From Planctomycetales bacterium (GTDB lineage Bacteria > 4484-113 > JAFGCY01): a DNA stretch of 14,183 bases. The position numbers and the translations under genes were made by a program. Below the pieces are notes generated by a model. It was not told the DNA's origin, made no database searches, and saw only the letters and a program-made list of their open reading frames with translations. This document shows, piece by piece, positions 7,468 to 14,183 of the stretch; the first letter of the stretch is position 1; every line of letters begins with the position of its first letter. Location of the stretch: NCBI GenBank assembly GCA_024645305.1, contig JAHEFU010000057.1, positions 1 through 14,183 of the forward strand, written 5' to 3'.

Positions 7468-7509
7468 GAATCCAGGTTGCATCAGGCAATACAGCAAAGT
7501 CGGAAATCC

Positions 7510-7881
7510 CTAGATTGGAGAAATCCGCTCCCGGCGCAACTCGTGGTCCACTCCACCCGTGTTGACCGTCGAGGCTGGCTCCACCAGCAGAATCAGGCAT
7601 TCCTCCACCGCCACGGGACGATGCTCCAGCCCACGGGGAATGATCAGCAGCTGTCCCGGTCCCAGCTCCCGCATTCCATCCCGGAACTCCAGGCGCAACC
7701 GGCCCTGCACCACGAGAAACATCTCGTCCTCTTCGGCATGGCTGTGCCAGACGAACTCACCTTTTATCCTGGCCAGCTTGATGGCGGTGTCATTCACCAT
7801 CCCCAGCAGACCAGGATTCCACAGTCCCTGCAACCGGGCCTGTTTTTCCATGGGATCAATCACTTCTGGAATGCCGCCCAT
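7510..7881 (-). CDS. Single-domain cupin protein
   Basis: This 123-residue cytosolic protein has no signal peptide and one Cupin_2-type beta-barrel. Both cupin motifs are intact: motif 1 is G41-x5-His46-x-His48-x4-Glu53-x6-Gly60 (GEFVWHSHAEEDEMFLVVQG), and motif 2 is GQLLIIPRGLEH with metal ligand His87. Three His and one Glu should bind a divalent metal. Small cupins act as dioxygenases, isomerases or ligand sensors, and the sequence does not decide which. The start ATG overlaps the stop of the DinB gene by one base (TGATG), so the two are translationally coupled and probably act together. The segment HSHAEEDEMFLVV with PRGLEH resembles the cupins annotated as 'mannose-6-phosphate isomerase-like', but no substrate can be assigned. 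Confidence 0.85.
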   Translation of the reverse strand: MGGIPEVIDPMEKQARLQGLWNPGLLGMVNDTAIKLARIKGEFVWHSHAEEDEMFLVVQGRLRLEFRDGMRELGPGQLLIIPRGLEHRPVAVEECLILLVEPASTVNTGGVDHELRRERISPI

Positions 7882-8393
7882 CAGGAACTCTCCAGCAGGT
7901 TTTGGATATGCGCCAGATGATAGTCATCATGCTCCGCAATGAAATACAGCATGTCCACCAGACGCATTGGCTTGCCCAGTCGTCCGTGCCATGCGCTACG
8001 GGAAAAGTCGGCCACCTGCAGCTGGTCCAGCTTACCCATGAAACTGCTGCGCTCTTCCCGCAGTAATTCGTGGATTTCCTCAACCGGCTGGTAATTCAGG
8101 CCGGCTTCGGTCACAAGATTGTTGTCCATGTTCGCCGCAACCAGCTCATCCGCGCCGGCCAGGAACTGCTCCAGCCGCCGGGTCCACAGCGTGCGGTCGA
8201 GAATCGGGATGTGGCCGACATTCTCCTTGATGCTCCACCTGCCGCCGGCCTGACTGCTGAGCGACTCATCACTGCGGCCCAGGGTCATGGCGCGAAAACG
8301 CATAGGGGCGTGCCGCAGTCGCATCAGAATCGGCTCGAACAGTTCCACCGGGAAGTCGAAGTTGAACTTCCGCTCAGTCCATCTCAAGAGCAT
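7881..8393 (-). CDS. DinB-superfamily (DinB_2-like) protein
   Basis: This 170-residue predicted four-helix-bundle protein is of the DinB/YfiT type. The first metal-ligand region is WSIKENVGHIPILDRTLW with His61. The C-terminal helix carries EHDDYHLAHI, giving the expected His-x3-His pair (His155, His159). Family members bind Zn2+ or Ni2+ through this His triad and include thiol transferases (bacillithiol or mycothiol S-transferases) and many of unknown role. GGAGG 4 nt before the ATG at 8393 supports the start. It lies 38 nt after the S9 peptidase gene and shares one base with the cupin gene, suggesting a peptidase-DinB-cupin operon. A stress or detoxification role is inferred from the family, not visible in the sequence. 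Confidence 0.85.
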   Translation of the reverse strand: MLLRWTERKFNFDFPVELFEPILMRLRHAPMRFRAMTLGRSDESLSSQAGGRWSIKENVGHIPILDRTLWTRRLEQFLAGADELVAANMDNNLVTEAGLNYQPVEEIHELLREERSSFMGKLDQLQVADFSRSAWHGRLGKPMRLVDMLYFIAEHDDYHLAHIQNLLESS

Positions 8394-8431
8394 ATTGCCT
8401 CCAGGGCACCTGTGCCGAGTCCCGGCTGGAC

Positions 8432-10456
8432 TCAGCCCTTCTTCAGGTACTTGTCAAACCAGCCGCTGATGCGTTCCAGGCGCTCGATGCGCCGGTCCGT
8501 ACGCCCGCCGCGACTCAGGCCGTGACTTTCCTCGGGGAAGCGCACGAACTCCGTATCCACGCCCTGCAGCTTGAGCTGCACATAGACCTGCTCACCCTGC
8601 TCAATCGGACAGCGCAGGTCGTTCTCGCTGTGGATCACGAGCGTTGGTGTGGTGGCCTTCGGGATATAGGTCATCGGACTGATGGCCAGATAGCGTTCCC
8701 GGTCCTCCCAGGGAGACTTCGAATCCTTGCCGAAGACATGGTGGAACAGGTAGCCCACATCACTGGAGCCGCTGAAGCTCAGGAAGTTGGACACGCAGCG
8801 CTGGGTCACGGCGGCCTTGAAGCGTTTTGTGTGGCCGATGATCCAGTTAGTCATGTAGCCCCCGTAGCTGCCGCCCGTCACTCCGACACGGTCCCTGTCG
8901 ATGTTGCTGAACTTGCGCAGCACGGCATCCGTGAACTTCATGCAGTCGCTGTAATCCGCGTCTCCCCAGGCCTTGGAAATGGCGCTGACATAATCTGCAC
9001 CGTAGCCATGGCTGCCGCGCGGGTTGCAGAAGAACACCACATAGCCCAGACCGCTGAGGTAGTGGAACTCGTGCATGATGCTGCGGCCGAAGGCCACATG
9101 CGGCCCGCCGTGGATGTAGAGGATCGCCGGGTACTTGCGGCGTCCGTCATAGCCAGGCGGTGTCAGCACCCAGCCATGGACCTTGTTGCCATCGCGACCC
9201 TTGACCCACATCTCCGTGATCTCGCCCACATCGCGGCGGTTCAGCCAGCCTGAGTTCACGCTGCTCAGCCGTTTGAGGCTGCCACCGCCGAGGTTCGTGT
9301 ATACCAGGTCCCCGGGGTTGACAATCTCGCTGAAGGAGGCGAACAGGCTGCCCCGGCCGAAGTCAATGTCGAAGTCCAGCACCACGCCGGGCTCGCTGTA
9401 CACGGGTGCCGCACTGCCATCGGCCACGTCGAAGCGGTAGATCTCCGTGTTGGCATCGGTGGTCACCACGTTGTAGATGGCCGTACCATCCGGCGACCAC
9501 TTGGGCTTGCCGGAGCCCATCAGGCCCCATGTGTCATTGATCGAGAGATTGTCAACGGGCCGGTCCAGGCCCTCGCCCAGTTCGCGGATCTTCCCACCCT
9601 TGAAGGGTACGAGGAACAGGCGGATGTTGCCCTCGCTCCAGGACTTCGTCATGTCCGGCCAGCCGCGGAAGGCGATCCACTTCCCGTCCGGGCTGACGCT
9701 CGCGTTGTCCGCCGGACCGCTGTAGGTCTCGATGCGGCGCGGCCGGCCCTTGCCGTCGGACTTCATCACCCAGATGTCGGAACGATCCGTCTCAAGCTCG
9801 GGATTCTTGCTCTTGTTGGAGGAGAACACCACGTGCTTCCCGTCCGGTGTCCAGGTCGGGTTCAGGTTGTGGTACTCGTCCGCAAACACTTTCTTCGTGC
9901 TGCCGCTGGCAACACTGACGGTGTGGATCTCGGTCTTGCCCCGCGGCAGCCAGCCGGCACCGTCCAGGCGGTAGAAGAAGTTCGTGATGTGGCGCAGCTT
10001 CGGCGCAGCGGGCTTGCCGCCCGGCCCCGCCTTCTCTTCAAGTTCGATCTGTTCATTGTCCGTCGGCACAAAGCTGAACACGATGCGTTTCGAATCCGGC
10101 GACCATTCAAAGGACGTTATGCTGCCCTTGAGTTCGGTGAGCTGCCAGGCCTCGCCGCCGTCCACCGGGATCAGCCAGATCTGCGGGCGACCCTTGCGGC
10201 TGGACTGGAAGGCAATCAGCTTGCCGTCGGGCGAGAACTGCGGATTGAAGTCATTTTGTTCACCGCGGGTGAACTGCTTCAGGCTGCCGGCTCCGCTCGG
10301 GCGGGCAAACAGGTGGCGGTACTTCTTGTTGGTCTTGCCGTCAATGGAATCCACACTGGTGATGAGAGTGCTTCCATCCGGTGACAGGCGGCATTCATAG
10401 AGCTGCCTGAGTTTGTAGAGGTCCTGCTTGCCGATCGGCCGCAACTTCGTTGCCAT
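8432..10456 (-). CDS. S9 family peptidase (prolyl oligopeptidase / acylaminoacyl-peptidase type)
   Basis: This 674-residue cytosolic serine peptidase has no signal peptide. The N-terminal part is a beta-propeller with PD40-type repeats: six S/T-P-D-G/S turns near residues 25, 75, 119, 203, 255 and 321. The C-terminal alpha/beta-hydrolase domain starts near 415. Its features are HGGPH (449-453, oxyanion region), the nucleophile elbow GGSYGGY (Ser530), the acid HSENDLR (Asp613) and the base EESHG (His645), so the triad is complete. The enzyme should cleave short peptides, either after proline or by releasing N-acylated residues; the two subfamilies cannot be separated by eye. I prefer ATG at 10456, with GGAG 6 nt upstream, over the in-frame GTG at 10471. 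A TAGAAT box (minus strand, 10506-10501) is a weak -10 candidate; no convincing -35 accompanies it. First gene of a probable operon with DinB and cupin. Confidence 0.92.
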   Translation of the reverse strand: MATKLRPIGKQDLYKLRQLYECRLSPDGSTLITSVDSIDGKTNKKYRHLFARPSGAGSLKQFTRGEQNDFNPQFSPDGKLIAFQSSRKGRPQIWLIPVDGGEAWQLTELKGSITSFEWSPDSKRIVFSFVPTDNEQIELEEKAGPGGKPAAPKLRHITNFFYRLDGAGWLPRGKTEIHTVSVASGSTKKVFADEYHNLNPTWTPDGKHVVFSSNKSKNPELETDRSDIWVMKSDGKGRPRRIETYSGPADNASVSPDGKWIAFRGWPDMTKSWSEGNIRLFLVPFKGGKIRELGEGLDRPVDNLSINDTWGLMGSGKPKWSPDGTAIYNVVTTDANTEIYRFDVADGSAAPVYSEPGVVLDFDIDFGRGSLFASFSEIVNPGDLVYTNLGGGSLKRLSSVNSGWLNRRDVGEITEMWVKGRDGNKVHGWVLTPPGYDGRRKYPAILYIHGGPHVAFGRSIMHEFHYLSGLGYVVFFCNPRGSHGYGADYVSAISKAWGDADYSDCMKFTDAVLRKFSNIDRDRVGVTGGSYGGYMTNWIIGHTKRFKAAVTQRCVSNFLSFSGSSDVGYLFHHVFGKDSKSPWEDRERYLAISPMTYIPKATTPTLVIHSENDLRCPIEQGEQVYVQLKLQGVDTEFVRFPEESHGLSRGGRTDRRIERLERISGWFDKYLKKG

Positions 10457-10462
10457 TTTTCG

Positions 10463-10466
10463 CTCC
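10463..10466 (-). promoter_or_regulatory. Ribosome binding site deciding the S9 peptidase start
   Basis: GGAG on the minus strand lies 6 nt before the ATG at 10456. No comparable motif precedes the in-frame GTG five codons upstream. Confidence 0.5.
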
Positions 10467-10609
10467 GTCACAGTCCACGCCGCGCGTGGTGGATTGGCTT
10501 ATTCTAGCAGCGATGCGACGGCAAGGCACCATTTAACCAGAATGGTCCAGGCGCCTGAAGATAATGGCAATTGGCTCCGGAAGCGGTCGGCTCCTGACTT
10601 GACTCCCGT

Positions 10610-11260
10610 TCAATAGCAACGCCGCGAAGTGACGAGCAGGCCGGTGAAGAATGCAAGCAATCCAAGATTCATCCAGGCAGGCGCAATGAATCCTCCCAGG
10701 GGAGCGGGAATCCAGTCTGCAGCACTGACCGCTATCATGGGAACTCCCGGAACGAGCAGGATCAGCCAACGTGGCAGCCCACTCATTCCCTGCAGCAGTA
10801 GCCAGATCAATACCAATCCAGCGAGACCCAGAGCTAGGGCTGCAGAAAGCAGCAAGCCAGAAAGCAGATGTTCCATGGTCGACAGCACAATAGCCGGATC
10901 CCTGATTTGCACACCGTCAGATCTCTGCACCAGCCAGGGTACTGGCACGAGCAAATGGTACAGACCAGCCAGCACGGACATTGTGCGATAGGCCCTGCTG
11001 GAGAAAATGGCCATGTCACTGCTGGGCAGCAACTGCAAATTGAACCCAAATGCCCGCCAGAGAAGGAATGCAGAAGGAATACCCAGCAGGCCTCCCAACA
11101 GCAGTCTCCAGTCTGCTATCAAAGTCATGCTGTCAAGACCCAGTTCACTGAATTGGGCACCGCTAACTGGGCGTCCCAGCATGAGCATATCGCCGCAGAG
11201 CATTACAAGCGAACCCAGAATGCCCAGGCGCAGTAAGCCTGACAGATTGGATCCTGCCAT
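10610..11260 (-). CDS. Multipass membrane protein of unknown function
   Basis: This 216-residue integral membrane protein has about six hydrophobic segments: roughly 8-28, 50-72, 92-110, 127-155, 161-180 and 190-210. A GD pair in the first helix (LVMLCGDMLML) and an ADWRLLLGGLLG segment before the second are the most distinctive elements. I recall similar features in DUF6796-type proteins, but this is a weak memory-based suggestion. No transporter or enzyme motif is visible. The ATG at 11260 has GGAG about 10 nt upstream. It follows acetyl-CoA synthetase by 44 nt on the same strand, so co-transcription is possible. Base composition is lower than the neighbours: 30 of 60 G+C at 11101-11160 against 41 of 60 at 12001-12060 in acs. 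Confidence 0.7.
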   Translation of the reverse strand: MAGSNLSGLLRLGILGSLVMLCGDMLMLGRPVSGAQFSELGLDSMTLIADWRLLLGGLLGIPSAFLLWRAFGFNLQLLPSSDMAIFSSRAYRTMSVLAGLYHLLVPVPWLVQRSDGVQIRDPAIVLSTMEHLLSGLLLSAALALGLAGLVLIWLLLQGMSGLPRWLILLVPGVPMIAVSAADWIPAPLGGFIAPAWMNLGLLAFFTGLLVTSRRCY

Positions 11261-11304
11261 CCACTTGCTCCATTTGCCGCAATGGCATGAGGCTAATTGC
11301 TTCC

Positions 11305-13317
11305 CTAGCCTTCCTTGCTTTCGTACTTGCCCTTGAGCATCTCGACAACCGCCGGGTCTGCAAGCGTCATCGTATCACCGATGGCGTGGCCCTCGGCGAT
11401 GTCGCGCAGCAGCCGGCGCATGATCTTGCCGCTCCTGGTCTTCGGCAGGTCCGCCGTGAAGATGATCTCCTCCGGCTTGGCAATCGCGCCGATCTTCGTG
11501 CCCACGTGGTTGCGCAGTTCCTTGTTGAGCTCATCCGTGCCTTCGACACCCTTCATCAGGGTCACGAAGGCCACGAGGGCCTGGCCCTTGAGCGCATGCG
11601 GCTTGCCCACCACGGCGCTCTCGGCCACCGCCGGATGGTCCACCAGCGCGCTCTCCACCTCCATCGTGCCGATGCGGTGCCCGCTCACGTTGAGCACGTC
11701 GTCAATCCGCCCGAGCACCATGAACATGCCGTCCTGCGTCTGTTTGGCGCCGTCCCCCGGGAAGTACAGGTCCCGCCGCGGCTTGCCGGCGGCGTCATGC
11801 CACTTGTCGAAGTAGGTGTTCACATAGCGTTCGTCATCTCCCCAGATCGTGCGCAGCATGCTGGGCCAGGGCTGGGTCAGGGCCAGCAGTCCGCTGGCCG
11901 CGTGCTCCGCCTTGGGTTCGATCACGTTGCCATGCACATCGAGGATCGCCGCACTGAATCCCGGCAGGGGCCGGCCGGCGAATCCGGGCCGCGTGCTGTC
12001 AACGCCGGGCAGGGTCGTGATCACGATGCCGCCCGTCTCCGTCTGCCACCAGGTGTCCACGATCGGGCAGTCCTCGTTGCCGATGTGCCTGTGGTACCAC
12101 ATCCAGGCCTCGGGGTTGATCGGCTCTCCCACGCTGCCCAGCAGGCGCAGGCTGGAGAGGTCATACTTCGCCGGCAGGTCCTCGCCCCACTGCATGAAGG
12201 CGCGGATCGCCGTCGGCGCGGTGTAGAACACGTTGACACGATGGCGCTCCACGATGTCCCAGAAGCGGTCCTGCTCGGGCCAGTTGGGCGCGCCTTCGTA
12301 CATCAGCACCGTCGCCCCGGCCTGCAGCGGCCCGTAGACGATGTAGCTGTGGCCGGTGATCCAGCCGATGTCGGCGGTGCACCAGTAGATGTCCTCGTCA
12401 TGGATGTCAAAAACGTATTTCGTCGTGTAGTTGGTGACAACGCTGTAGCCGCCCGTGGTGTGCACGATGCCCTTGGGCTTGCCGGTCGTGCCGCTGGTGT
12501 AGAGGATGAAGAGCTGGTCTTCGCTGTCCATCACCTCAGCCGGGCAGTCGGCTGAAGCCTGCGCCACGATCTCGTGGTACCACAGGTCGCGCCCGGCCTT
12601 CATCTTGCAGGGGAAGGGTTCGCCCTGGGGCCGTTTGACAACTACGATGTGTTCGATGCTCGGGCAGTTCTCCACTGCCTTGTCTGAATCATCCTTGAGG
12701 CCGAGCACCTTGCCACGGCGGTAACCGCCATCGGATGTGATCAGCAGCTTGCACTGGCTGTCGTTGATGCGGTCGGCCAGGCTCTCCGGGGAGAATCCGC
12801 CGAACACGACGCTGTGGATCGCCCCGATGCGTGCGCAGGCCAGCATGGCCACCGCGGCCTCGACCAGCATCGGCAGGAAAATGGCAACGCGGTCACCCTT
12901 GCCGACACCGAGGGACTTCATGGCATTGGCGAACATGCTGACCTCACGATGCAGCTGCTCGTAGGTCAGGGTGCGCTGCTCATAGTTCTCACCCTCCCAG
13001 ATGATGGCGGCCTTGTTGCGGCGCCAGGTGTGCAGGTGCCTGTCCAGGCAGTTGTGCGTGATGTTCAGCTTGCCACCCGTGAACCACTGGCAACGCGGCG
13101 GTTGCCAGTCGAGCACCTTGTCATATGGCCTGAACCACTCGAGTTCCTGGGCCTGCCTGGCCCAGAAGGCCTGCATATCCTGCGCGGCCTCGCGGTAGAT
13201 TGAGTCGTCCTGGGCGTTTGCCCTGCTGCGGAATTCCGGGGAGGGCGGGAACTGCCGGTCTTCGCGCAGCAGATCTTCGAAGTTCTGATCAGGTTGCATT
13301 TCGGGCTTGTCACTCAT
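11305..13317 (-). CDS. acsA: Acetyl-CoA synthetase (acetate-CoA ligase, AMP-forming)
   Basis: This 670-residue cytosolic ANL-superfamily enzyme converts acetate, ATP and CoA to acetyl-CoA, AMP and PPi, feeding acetate into the TCA or glyoxylate routes. Motifs are complete: ATP-binding loop YTSGTTGKPKG (273-283); DTWWQTETGG (421-430), whose Trp defines the acetate-sized acyl pocket; the hinge and A8 region GRIDDVLNVSGHRIG (536-550); and PKTRSGKIMRR (625-635), where Lys631 is the catalytic lysine that protein acetyltransferases modify in characterised homologues. Length matches the family (about 650). I choose the ATG at 13317 because AGGAGGAG lies 7 nt upstream; an in-frame extension to 13362 would add 15 residues without a comparable site. 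The extra acidic N-terminal residues before about 38 are poorly conserved in the family. Regulation by lysine acetylation is inferred from the motif. Confidence 0.96.
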   Translation of the reverse strand: MSDKPEMQPDQNFEDLLREDRQFPPSPEFRSRANAQDDSIYREAAQDMQAFWARQAQELEWFRPYDKVLDWQPPRCQWFTGGKLNITHNCLDRHLHTWRRNKAAIIWEGENYEQRTLTYEQLHREVSMFANAMKSLGVGKGDRVAIFLPMLVEAAVAMLACARIGAIHSVVFGGFSPESLADRINDSQCKLLITSDGGYRRGKVLGLKDDSDKAVENCPSIEHIVVVKRPQGEPFPCKMKAGRDLWYHEIVAQASADCPAEVMDSEDQLFILYTSGTTGKPKGIVHTTGGYSVVTNYTTKYVFDIHDEDIYWCTADIGWITGHSYIVYGPLQAGATVLMYEGAPNWPEQDRFWDIVERHRVNVFYTAPTAIRAFMQWGEDLPAKYDLSSLRLLGSVGEPINPEAWMWYHRHIGNEDCPIVDTWWQTETGGIVITTLPGVDSTRPGFAGRPLPGFSAAILDVHGNVIEPKAEHAASGLLALTQPWPSMLRTIWGDDERYVNTYFDKWHDAAGKPRRDLYFPGDGAKQTQDGMFMVLGRIDDVLNVSGHRIGTMEVESALVDHPAVAESAVVGKPHALKGQALVAFVTLMKGVEGTDELNKELRNHVGTKIGAIAKPEEIIFTADLPKTRSGKIMRRLLRDIAEGHAIGDTMTLADPAVVEMLKGKYESKEG

Positions 13318-13324
13318 GGTTTCA

Positions 13325-13332
13325 CTCCTCCT
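13325..13332 (-). promoter_or_regulatory. Strong ribosome binding site for acetyl-CoA synthetase
   Basis: AGGAGGAG on the minus strand, 7 nt before the ATG at 13317, is the best Shine-Dalgarno in the window and fixes the start. The rest of the 13318-13453 gap holds a 7-G run (13416-13422) and a TACAAT -10-like box (13352-13347) without a matching -35. No terminator with a T-tract is seen for the TPR-like gene. Confidence 0.65.
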
Positions 13333-13453
13333 GAGGAACTTCTTCAATTGTAGCCCTTGCAATGGTGCTGCGCCTCCGGCAGGCAGGTGCGCCGCCCGTA
13401 ATTTATCGGTCCTGAGGGGGGGAATGGGAGTGTTTCAGGCTGCCCGGCTGCGC

Positions 13454-14183
13454 TCAGCGGCCAACGTCGTGTTTGCGCTCCAGCCGTGTTGCCAGCACGG
13501 GATCCAGGTCCCGGAGCTTGCGCAGGTCCTCCACGGCCCGGTCGATGAGATCCATCTGCATGAACAGCTGGAAACGTTCCTGGCGCAGCTCAATCAGGAT
13601 CCCGGCGGTTCTGTCAACTGTCTTGCGCAGGGCCACCGTCAGTACGTCCTTGGCGGATTCCAGCTCTCCCAGCTGCCGCAGGGCCCGGGCCCGCAGCAGC
13701 AGCACGCCGGCATGGATGTAGGTGTCATTGTCAACCCATTCCGTGAGCGTGACCACCTCATTGAGCGCAGCCTCCTCCGGTCGTTTGCTGTCGAGCAGGA
13801 ACTCCGTCAGTGACAGCAGCACCACGATATCCCGGGGCAGACGCACCTGCAATCTGCGCAGTACGTACATCGCATCATTTTGGTGCCGCAGGCTCTGCTT
13901 GGCCTCCACCAGGGCCAGGAGTACACCGTTGAGTGTCGGCCCGACATGCGCGGTAGCCGTGGATGTGACGGGCAGGTCGAACATCACGGCGATGCCATGT
14001 CGCCTGAACGCGTCGCCGAGTTCCTCCTCATTTTCCATCGCCAGGCTGAGCTGGTCCGCGGCCCTGTTGTACATCCTCAGTTTGAGCGCCAGCATGCCGG
14101 ACAGGAACTGTGCATCCGCCACATCCCTGAGGTTCACGAGTTCATCGAAGGCCTTGCGGGGCTTGCCCTGCAGCAGCAGCAGG
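13454..14183 (-). CDS. TPR-like repeat protein, C-terminal part (5' end outside window)
   Basis: The minus-strand frame stays open from the stop at 13454 to the right edge of the window. The GTG at 14137 is therefore internal rather than the start; upstream in-frame residues read LLLLQGKPRKAFDELV, itself a TPR-type helix pair. The visible 240 or so residues are all-helical with repeated patterns of tetratricopeptide type: FLSGMLALKLRMYNRAADQL, a LLSLTEFLLDSKRPEEA pair, RARALRQLGELESAKDVL and RFQLFMQMDLIDRAVEDLR. TPR arrays mediate protein-protein contacts. No signal peptide or enzymatic domain can be seen in this part. The domain to the N-terminal side is unknown. It precedes acetyl-CoA synthetase on the same strand with about 136 nt between them, so it is probably a separate unit. 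Confidence 0.72.
   Translation of the reverse strand, partial: LLLLQGKPRKAFDELVNLRDVADAQFLSGMLALKLRMYNRAADQLSLAMENEEELGDAFRRHGIAVMFDLPVTSTATAHVGPTLNGVLLALVEAKQSLRHQNDAMYVLRRLQVRLPRDIVVLLSLTEFLLDSKRPEEAALNEVVTLTEWVDNDTYIHAGVLLLRARALRQLGELESAKDVLTVALRKTVDRTAGILIELRQERFQLFMQMDLIDRAVEDLRKLRDLDPVLATRLERKHDVGR

Larger units (their letters stand above)
7386..7494. repeat. Inverted repeat flanking an AT-rich island
   Basis: TTGCCTGAT (7389-7397) and ATCAGGCAA (7481-7489) form a perfect 9-bp inverted repeat, with CTG/CAG matches just outside at a 2-nt offset. The 83 bases between them contain 27 G+C (about 33%), far below the surrounding coding DNA. No open frame of note is inside. The pair could be a regulatory dyad, the ends of a small degenerate element, or chance. 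Confidence 0.4.

Noticed and set aside
8522..9253. A 243-codon plus-strand open frame antisense to the S9 peptidase
   Set aside because: The minus strand carries the complete catalytic triad here; the antisense frame is a compositional shadow.
10528..10546. ACCATT-7-AATGGT inverted repeat between the membrane protein and the S9 peptidase, considered as a terminator
   Set aside because: The stem is 6 bp, has no T-tract after it on the minus strand, and is AT-containing. Not convincing as an intrinsic terminator.
11287..12555. A 422-codon plus-strand open frame antisense to acetyl-CoA synthetase
   Set aside because: The opposite strand encodes an unambiguous full-length enzyme with all family motifs. 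The antisense product is rich in His, Arg, Ala and Val with no recognisable domain, as expected from codon bias in GC-rich DNA.
1..14183. CRISPR arrays, tRNA or rRNA genes, transposases, integrases and phage genes
   Set aside because: I saw no regularly spaced repeats, no tRNA-like cloverleaf sequence and no mobile-element protein motifs on either strand.

Overview
The window is bacterial, moderately GC-rich and gene-dense, with short intergenic gaps. Three predicted lipoproteins with Cys-Gly-Gly after the lipobox suggest an organism with an outer membrane. TIG/IPT repeats, an M6 metalloprotease, a dockerin-like and a cohesin-like domain together recall poorly characterised environmental phyla with large modular secretomes. 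No marker gene is present, so I do not name a phylum.

Layout. Positions 1-503 (+) hold the C-terminal part of a type-B carboxylesterase, the only plus-strand gene. Everything after it is on the minus strand. Positions 7220 down to 517 form a probable four-gene operon of exported proteins: a small lipoprotein with a cohesin-like domain, a 920-residue M6 metalloprotease (translationally coupled by a 4-nt overlap), and two paralogous lipoproteins built from one FnIII-like domain plus TIG repeats. The last of these ends in a two-loop dockerin-like Ca2+ module. Positions 7221-7509 are a non-coding stretch with an AT-rich island and a candidate promoter for this operon. Positions 10456 down to 7510 hold a tightly packed group: S9 prolyl-oligopeptidase-type peptidase, DinB-superfamily protein, and a single-domain cupin. 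A multipass membrane protein of unknown function (10610-11260), acetyl-CoA synthetase (11305-13317) and the C-terminal part of a TPR-like protein running off the right edge (13454-14183) complete the window.

How the genes may work together. The exported operon is the accessory highlight. A cohesin-like lipoprotein and a dockerin-bearing lipoprotein in one transcription unit with a mosaic metalloprotease suggest a surface-assembled proteolytic or adhesive complex, similar in logic to a miniature cellulosome but with a protease in place of glycoside hydrolases. The protease and one TIG lipoprotein also share a short C-terminal tail beyond their last TIG domain. This assembly idea is inference; the domain assignments rest on visible motifs. 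The rest looks like ordinary metabolism: acetate activation, peptide turnover and putative metal-dependent detoxification.
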